From assembly GCA_023269645.1 (NCBI GenBank), contig JAHFPR010000160.1, forward strand, positions 1 through 5,116: a stretch of 5,116 nucleotides of DNA. Reading direction: 5' to 3'. Positions 1 to 5,116 of the stretch are shown here, piece after piece. The stretch is from Alphaproteobacteria bacterium. GTDB lineage: Bacteria > Pseudomonadota > Alphaproteobacteria > Rickettsiales > UBA8987. The notes beneath the pieces were generated by a model, which searched no databases, had not been told where the DNA came from, and saw only the letters and a program-made list of their open reading frames with translations. Each line of letters begins with the position of its first letter. The stretch's first letter is position 1. Position numbers and translations under genes: made by a program.

Positions 1-2870
<2,870 letters not shown>

Positions 2871-2937
2871 TTTTGTTCTTTATCTCATTATCTCGTTTAT
2901 CTTTGAAATAGTTATTCCCATATATGCTCTTATTCGT

Positions 2938-2967
2938 TATGGATTCCCGCTTTCGCGGGAATGACGG
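2938..2967. repeat. REP-like palindrome, intergenic copy of the carB insert unit
   Basis: An 8-bp perfect stem, ATTCCCGC (2943-2950) and GCGGGAAT (2955-2962), encloses a 4-nt loop. The 30-nt block matches carB positions 1430-1459 at 29 of 30 positions, the difference being in the loop. Both copies are followed on the plus strand by a T-rich stretch. It lies 68 nt upstream of the carB start codon. Confidence 0.9.
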
Positions 2968-3007
2968 AGTTTTGTTTTTCTGTCACCACACACTTGTTTA
3001 GTTTGTC

Positions 3008-3028
3008 ATGCCGTCTTTATGACGGCAT
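3008..3028. repeat. Short palindromic repeat, second family
   Basis: An 8-bp perfect stem, ATGCCGTC (3008-3015) and GACGGCAT (3021-3028), encloses a 5-nt loop. It lies in the spacer between the HEPN gene and carB. It has no run of T after the stem on either strand, so it looks like a REP-type repeat rather than a terminator. Confidence 0.8.
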
Positions 3029-3049
3029 CCAGCCTCTTGCAAAAGCCAG

Positions 3050-3069
3050 ACCCCGTCATGCGACGGGGT
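3050..3069. repeat. Short palindromic repeat, third family
   Basis: An 8-bp perfect stem, ACCCCGTC (3050-3057) and GACGGGGT (3062-3069), encloses a 4-nt loop. It lies 33 nt past the HEPN stop codon. On the minus strand it is followed by TCTGGCTTTT, too weak a T-tract to call a terminator with confidence, though it could still stall or stabilise the transcript end. Confidence 0.75.
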
Positions 3070-3101
3070 GACAGTTGTTCACCGCCTTCACAAATGACGC
3101 A

Positions 3102-3488
3102 TTATGCAAGTTTTTCCCGCAACAACCCACTCACCCGCGTTAACTCAGGGCAATAGAGTTTCACGCGCTCGTAGATGGCCTTGGCGATTTCTTCATCATA
3201 GGTGTGCGAAGTTTCGTCTCGGTCTTCCAACATCGCGAGCCAGAGTTTTTCATCATCAATCCACCCCGCCGCATATGATTTTTGCAACGCTTCCTTGGGG
3301 AATTTCACCTCCACCCCCTGTTCCAGCAGCACATCCTTCATCGCTTTCCAGCACAGCTCGAAGCTGAATTCAAAACGCTGGATGATGCCGTCAATGGAAA
3401 GTTCTTCCGTTTCCGGCTGCAAAAGTGCCAGTTGCAGCTTGCGAACGGCTTTTTCCAGTTTCAGCAGCTTGTTATCTGTTTTGTTCAT
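3102..3488 (-). CDS. HEPN-domain toxin of an HepT/MntA-type module (HI0074 family)
   Basis: This 128-residue, mostly alpha-helical protein matches the family annotated as nucleotidyltransferase substrate-binding protein (HI0074-like). The signature RX4HXY is present as R90-DETS-H95-T-Y97. In studied HepT proteins this motif forms the RNase site, and its tyrosine is the residue modified by the partner nucleotidyltransferase. The N-terminal part shows the usual RFEFSFELCWKAMKD helix (residues 38-52), and PKEALQKSYAAGWID precedes the motif. The start codon lies inside the end of the MNT gene with a 17-nt overlap and no clear Shine-Dalgarno, so translation is probably coupled. The length is normal and nothing is broken. 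Family membership is clear. Toxicity, or its control by the partner, is inferred from relatives; the older description as a substrate-binding subunit is the alternative. Confidence 0.93.
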   Translation of the reverse strand: MNKTDNKLLKLEKAVRKLQLALLQPETEELSIDGIIQRFEFSFELCWKAMKDVLLEQGVEVKFPKEALQKSYAAGWIDDEKLWLAMLEDRDETSHTYDEEIAKAIYERVKLYCPELTRVSGLLREKLA

Positions 3489-3777
3489 ACACTACGACTT
3501 TGTCTTGTTCGATATTGCGAAGCATATCCTTATTCTTCAGCCGACTCAAGTTGACGCAATCAATCTCCAACAACGTATCCGCCTTCTCGACGATCTCCTG
3601 TATTTTCCACCACTCCTCCTGGGAAGCACTGGGGCAGAGAACGGCCAAGTCAATATCCGCCCTGCCTGTATTATCCCCCCGCGCGCGCGAGCCGAACAGG
3701 TAGATGGCCTCCACGAAGGGCAGGGCTTTCAGGTGCTCCAGAAAGGCGTAGTGGGATATGTCGGTGCGTTTAGGCAT
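3472..3777 (-). CDS. MNT-type nucleotidyltransferase antitoxin (HI0073/MntA family) with a carB-derived N-terminus
   Basis: This 101-residue minimal nucleotidyltransferase has the motif GSRARGDNTGRADIDLAV: G29-S30, G34, and the metal-binding pair D41 and D43. D73 in LLEIDCVNL is the likely third acidic residue. The usual serine before DIDL is alanine here. The C-terminal KDMLRNIEQDKVVVYE is typical of HI0073-like proteins. Characterised MntA antitoxins transfer AMP to a tyrosine of the HEPN partner; this role is inferred here. The first seven residues, MPKRTDI, are identical to the CarB start and lie on a 21-nt duplication. No other ATG precedes the catalytic motif, so the protein depends on this start. 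Its ATG overlaps the carA stop (ATGCCTAA), and GGAGG lies six bases upstream inside carA, so it should be translated well from the carA transcript. Confidence 0.95.
   Translation of the reverse strand: MPKRTDISHYAFLEHLKALPFVEAIYLFGSRARGDNTGRADIDLAVLCPSASQEEWWKIQEIVEKADTLLEIDCVNLSRLKNKDMLRNIEQDKVVVYEQNR
3757..3777 (-). repeat. 21-nt direct repeat, copy at the MNT gene start
   Basis: This block is the first seven codons of the MNT gene and repeats the carB start at 2850-2870 with one silent difference. It contains the carA stop codon (3770-3772). The two copies are offset by 907 bp and bracket the rest of the HEPN/MNT module and the palindrome cluster, as a target duplication or a recombination product would. 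Confidence 0.9.
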
Positions 3778-4975
3778 GAGCAGCCTCCATCATCGCCACA
3801 AACCTTTCAAACAAATAGAAACTGTCGCGTGGCCCCGGCGAGGCTTCCGGGTGATGCTGCACGGAAAATACCGGCTTGCCCTCCAGCCTTATTCCCTCAT
3901 TCGTATTATCGAACAGGGAGGTATGCGTTTTGATGACGCTGGCGGGCAGGCTGGCTTTTTTCACCATGAAGCCGTGATTCTGGCTGGTGATTTCCACCTT
4001 GTCGGTCTGAATATCGTACACCGGATGGTTCGCGCCGCGATGCCCCTGCTGCATCTTTTCCGTTTCGCATCCCAAGGCCAGCGCAAGCAACTGATGCCCC
4101 AGGCAGATGCCGAAAATCGGGATATTTTCCGCCAGCAGCGTGCGGATGGTGGGCAGCGCGTATTTCCCCGTTGCTGCCGGGTCGCCGGGGCCGTTGGAGA
4201 GGAAAATGCCGTCCGGCTTATACGCCAGAATATCCGCCGCGCTGGTGGTGGCCGGAACCACCGTCACCTTGCAGCCCACATCCACCAGGCAGCGCAGGAT
4301 GTTGTATTTCGCGCCGAAATCGAGGGCTATGACGTGGTGGGCAGCAGGGAGCAGGGAGCAGGGAGTGCTGCTTTTTTCTGCGCCTTGCTCCCTGCTCCCT
4401 GCTCCTTGCTGCCACTGCCCCTCGCTCCACGCATACGCCTTCCCGCACGTCACGCGCAGGGCGAGTTCCTGGCCTTCCATGCCGGGATGCGTCTTCACTG
4501 CCGCACACGCGGCTTCAATATCCGGCGCGCCTTTTGTGCTGAACACGATGGCGGCGTTCTGTGCGCCCGCTTTTCTTATATGCTGTGTCAGCGCGCGGGT
4601 ATCGAGGCCGCAGATGCCGGTGATGTTGTGCTTCCGCAGCCAATCATTGAAATGCTGTTCGGAGCGATAATTGCTGGGATTGGTGATGTCCGCGCGCAGG
4701 ATGATACCCGCAGCCTGCGGTTTTGCGGATTCAATATCCTCCGCATTCACGCCCGTGTTGCCGATATGGGGGAAGGTGAAGGTGATGATCTGCCCGGTAT
4801 AGGAGGGGTCGGTGAGGATTTCCTGGTAACCTGTCATCGAGGTGTTGAAGCAGATTTCCCCCAGTGCCATGCCCTCCGCGCCCACCCCGTATCCAAAAAA
4901 AACGCTGCCATCGGCTAACACCAGGGCAGCGTTTTGCATCCTTTGCGGATGATTCTCCGTAGTCGGTTCGGGCAT
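3770..4975 (-). CDS. carA: Carbamoyl-phosphate synthase small (glutaminase) subunit
   Basis: CarA hydrolyses glutamine and channels the ammonia to CarB. The 401-residue protein is complete. The N-terminal domain shows LVLADGSVFFGYG and GEICFNTSMTGYQEILTDPSY. The class I amidotransferase domain starts near residue 214 (VIALDFGAKYNILR) and has PDGIFLSNGPGDP, the nucleophile C291 in FGICLGHQLL, and H375 and E377 in HHPEASPGP, so the catalytic triad is intact. The length is slightly above the usual E. coli-type size because of a longer N-terminus and a repeat-derived linker (residues about 188-212). ATG at 4975 was chosen because it lies behind the promoter candidate; ATG at 4939 (MQNAALVLADG) aligns with the E. 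coli start and is the alternative, but has AAAGG directly against it. The end overlaps the MNT gene by 8 nt. Confidence 0.98.
   Translation of the reverse strand: MPEPTTENHPQRMQNAALVLADGSVFFGYGVGAEGMALGEICFNTSMTGYQEILTDPSYTGQIITFTFPHIGNTGVNAEDIESAKPQAAGIILRADITNPSNYRSEQHFNDWLRKHNITGICGLDTRALTQHIRKAGAQNAAIVFSTKGAPDIEAACAAVKTHPGMEGQELALRVTCGKAYAWSEGQWQQGAGSREQGAEKSSTPCSLLPAAHHVIALDFGAKYNILRCLVDVGCKVTVVPATTSAADILAYKPDGIFLSNGPGDPAATGKYALPTIRTLLAENIPIFGICLGHQLLALALGCETEKMQQGHRGANHPVYDIQTDKVEITSQNHGFMVKKASLPASVIKTHTSLFDNTNEGIRLEGKPVFSVQHHPEASPGPRDSFYLFERFVAMMEAAHA
3784..3788 (-). promoter_or_regulatory. Ribosome binding site GGAGG inside the carA 3' end
   Basis: GGAGG on the minus strand lies six bases before the MNT ATG and within the last codons of carA (MEAAHA). 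This is the strongest Shine-Dalgarno in the window. Because the ATG after it is a duplicated carB start, it was probably the original carB ribosome site. Confidence 0.8.
4340..4413 (-). repeat. Inverted heptamer-repeat element inserted in frame in carA
   Basis: The left arm (4340-4365) carries tandem GCAGGGA heptamers. The right arm (4388-4413) is its reverse complement at 25 of 26 positions, with a 22-nt loop. In carA it is translated as about residues 188-212 (GAGSREQGAEKSST ... CSLLPAA), which form the linker between the N-terminal domain and the glutamine amidotransferase domain. The design matches the carB element at 1123-1193 (7-nt unit, arms of similar length, short loop), but the unit sequence is different. 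Confidence 0.92.
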
Positions 4976-4999
4976 CTCTAGCTCGTTTGGATTTGGGGG

Positions 5000-5028
5000 A
5001 AAATAAGCGGGGGAAGGGGGGATGTCAA
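5000..5028 (-). promoter_or_regulatory. Candidate carA promoter
   Basis: On the minus strand, TTGACA (5023-5028) is followed after 17 nt by TATTTT (5000-5005). The -35 box is perfect and the -10 box matches four of six consensus bases. The spacer is C-rich. Transcription would start near 4993, leaving a leader of roughly 18 nt before the carA ATG at 4975. The only purine-rich sequence before that ATG is a weak GAGCTAGAG. This promoter would drive carA and the HEPN/MNT pair, and possibly carB by read-through. Confidence 0.6.
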
Positions 5029-5075
5029 GCGGGATTTGAAACGCCCTGTGGAAGGGGCTATCAACTATAGTGTTT

Positions 5076-5106
5076 CCAAATAATATTCTTACAGAATATT
5101 ATTTGG
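5076..5106. repeat. AT-rich 14-bp perfect palindrome upstream of carA
   Basis: Arms CCAAATAATATTCT (5076-5089) and AGAATATTATTTGG (5093-5106) are perfect reverse complements around a 3-nt loop. It is very AT-rich compared with the genes beside it. It lies about 50 bp upstream of the candidate carA -35 box. Neither strand has a T-run directly after the stem, so it is not a standard terminator. It could be an operator, a repeat, or the transcript end of a gene beyond the right edge. Confidence 0.75.
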
Positions 5107-5116
5107 CATACGCTGC

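Noticed and set aside
2943..2980. Rho-independent terminator on the plus strand
   Set aside because: The T-rich part is interrupted and starts several bases after the stem, and no plus-strand gene ends here. The repeat explanation is better.
3008..3069. Terminator after the HEPN gene
   Set aside because: The stems exist but no continuous T-run follows on the minus strand, so I list them only as repeats.
3472..3777. MNT start further downstream, making the carB-like N-terminus an artefact
   Set aside because: No ATG occurs before the GSRARGD motif, and the first ATG has an ideal GGAGG at six bases.
3758..4918. Second 386-codon open frame on the plus strand
   Set aside because: It is antisense to carA, which has all its catalytic motifs. 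The equal length to the frame opposite carB is a coincidence.

Overview
The window is almost fully coding on the minus strand and carries the carbamoyl-phosphate synthetase genes. Read from right to left, the order is: a short upstream region with a candidate promoter, carA (glutaminase subunit, complete), a two-gene HEPN/MNT toxin-antitoxin-type module, a 231-bp intergenic stretch rich in small palindromes, and carB (large synthetase subunit, running off the left edge before its allosteric domain). The CarB start (MPKRTDIKSILIIGAGP) and the CarA sequence resemble alphaproteobacterial versions as I remember them. The moderately high GC and the abundance of REP-like palindromes fit an alphaproteobacterium, but the window alone does not fix the lineage.

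Region by region: positions 4976-5116 hold an AT-rich 14-bp palindrome and a TTGACA/TATTTT promoter candidate for carA. carA (3770-4975) has an intact Cys-His-Glu triad. Its stop codon lies inside the first codons of the MNT nucleotidyltransferase gene (3472-3777), which overlaps the HEPN gene (3102-3488) by 17 nt. Positions 2871-3101 contain three different short hairpin repeats. carB (1-2870, partial) is open in one frame for all 956 visible codons.

Two things stand out. First, the toxin-antitoxin pair sits between carA and carB, and the first seven codons of its nucleotidyltransferase gene duplicate the first seven codons of carB (20 of 21 nt identical, both MPKRTDI). The ancestral state was probably carA overlapping carB by ATGCCTAA behind a GGAGG ribosome site inside carA. 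The module now uses that start and ribosome site, and the present carB begins behind palindrome-rich DNA without a clear Shine-Dalgarno. Second, carA and carB together contain three palindromic repeat elements inserted in frame at linkers: a double-hairpin REP pair and a heptamer-repeat inverted pair in carB, and a second heptamer-repeat inverted pair of different sequence in carA. All three are translated, and no catalytic motif that I checked is damaged.

Together carA and carB would make carbamoyl phosphate for pyrimidine and arginine synthesis. The HEPN/MNT pair is a self-contained defence or addiction-type module that appears to be co-transcribed with this housekeeping operon.
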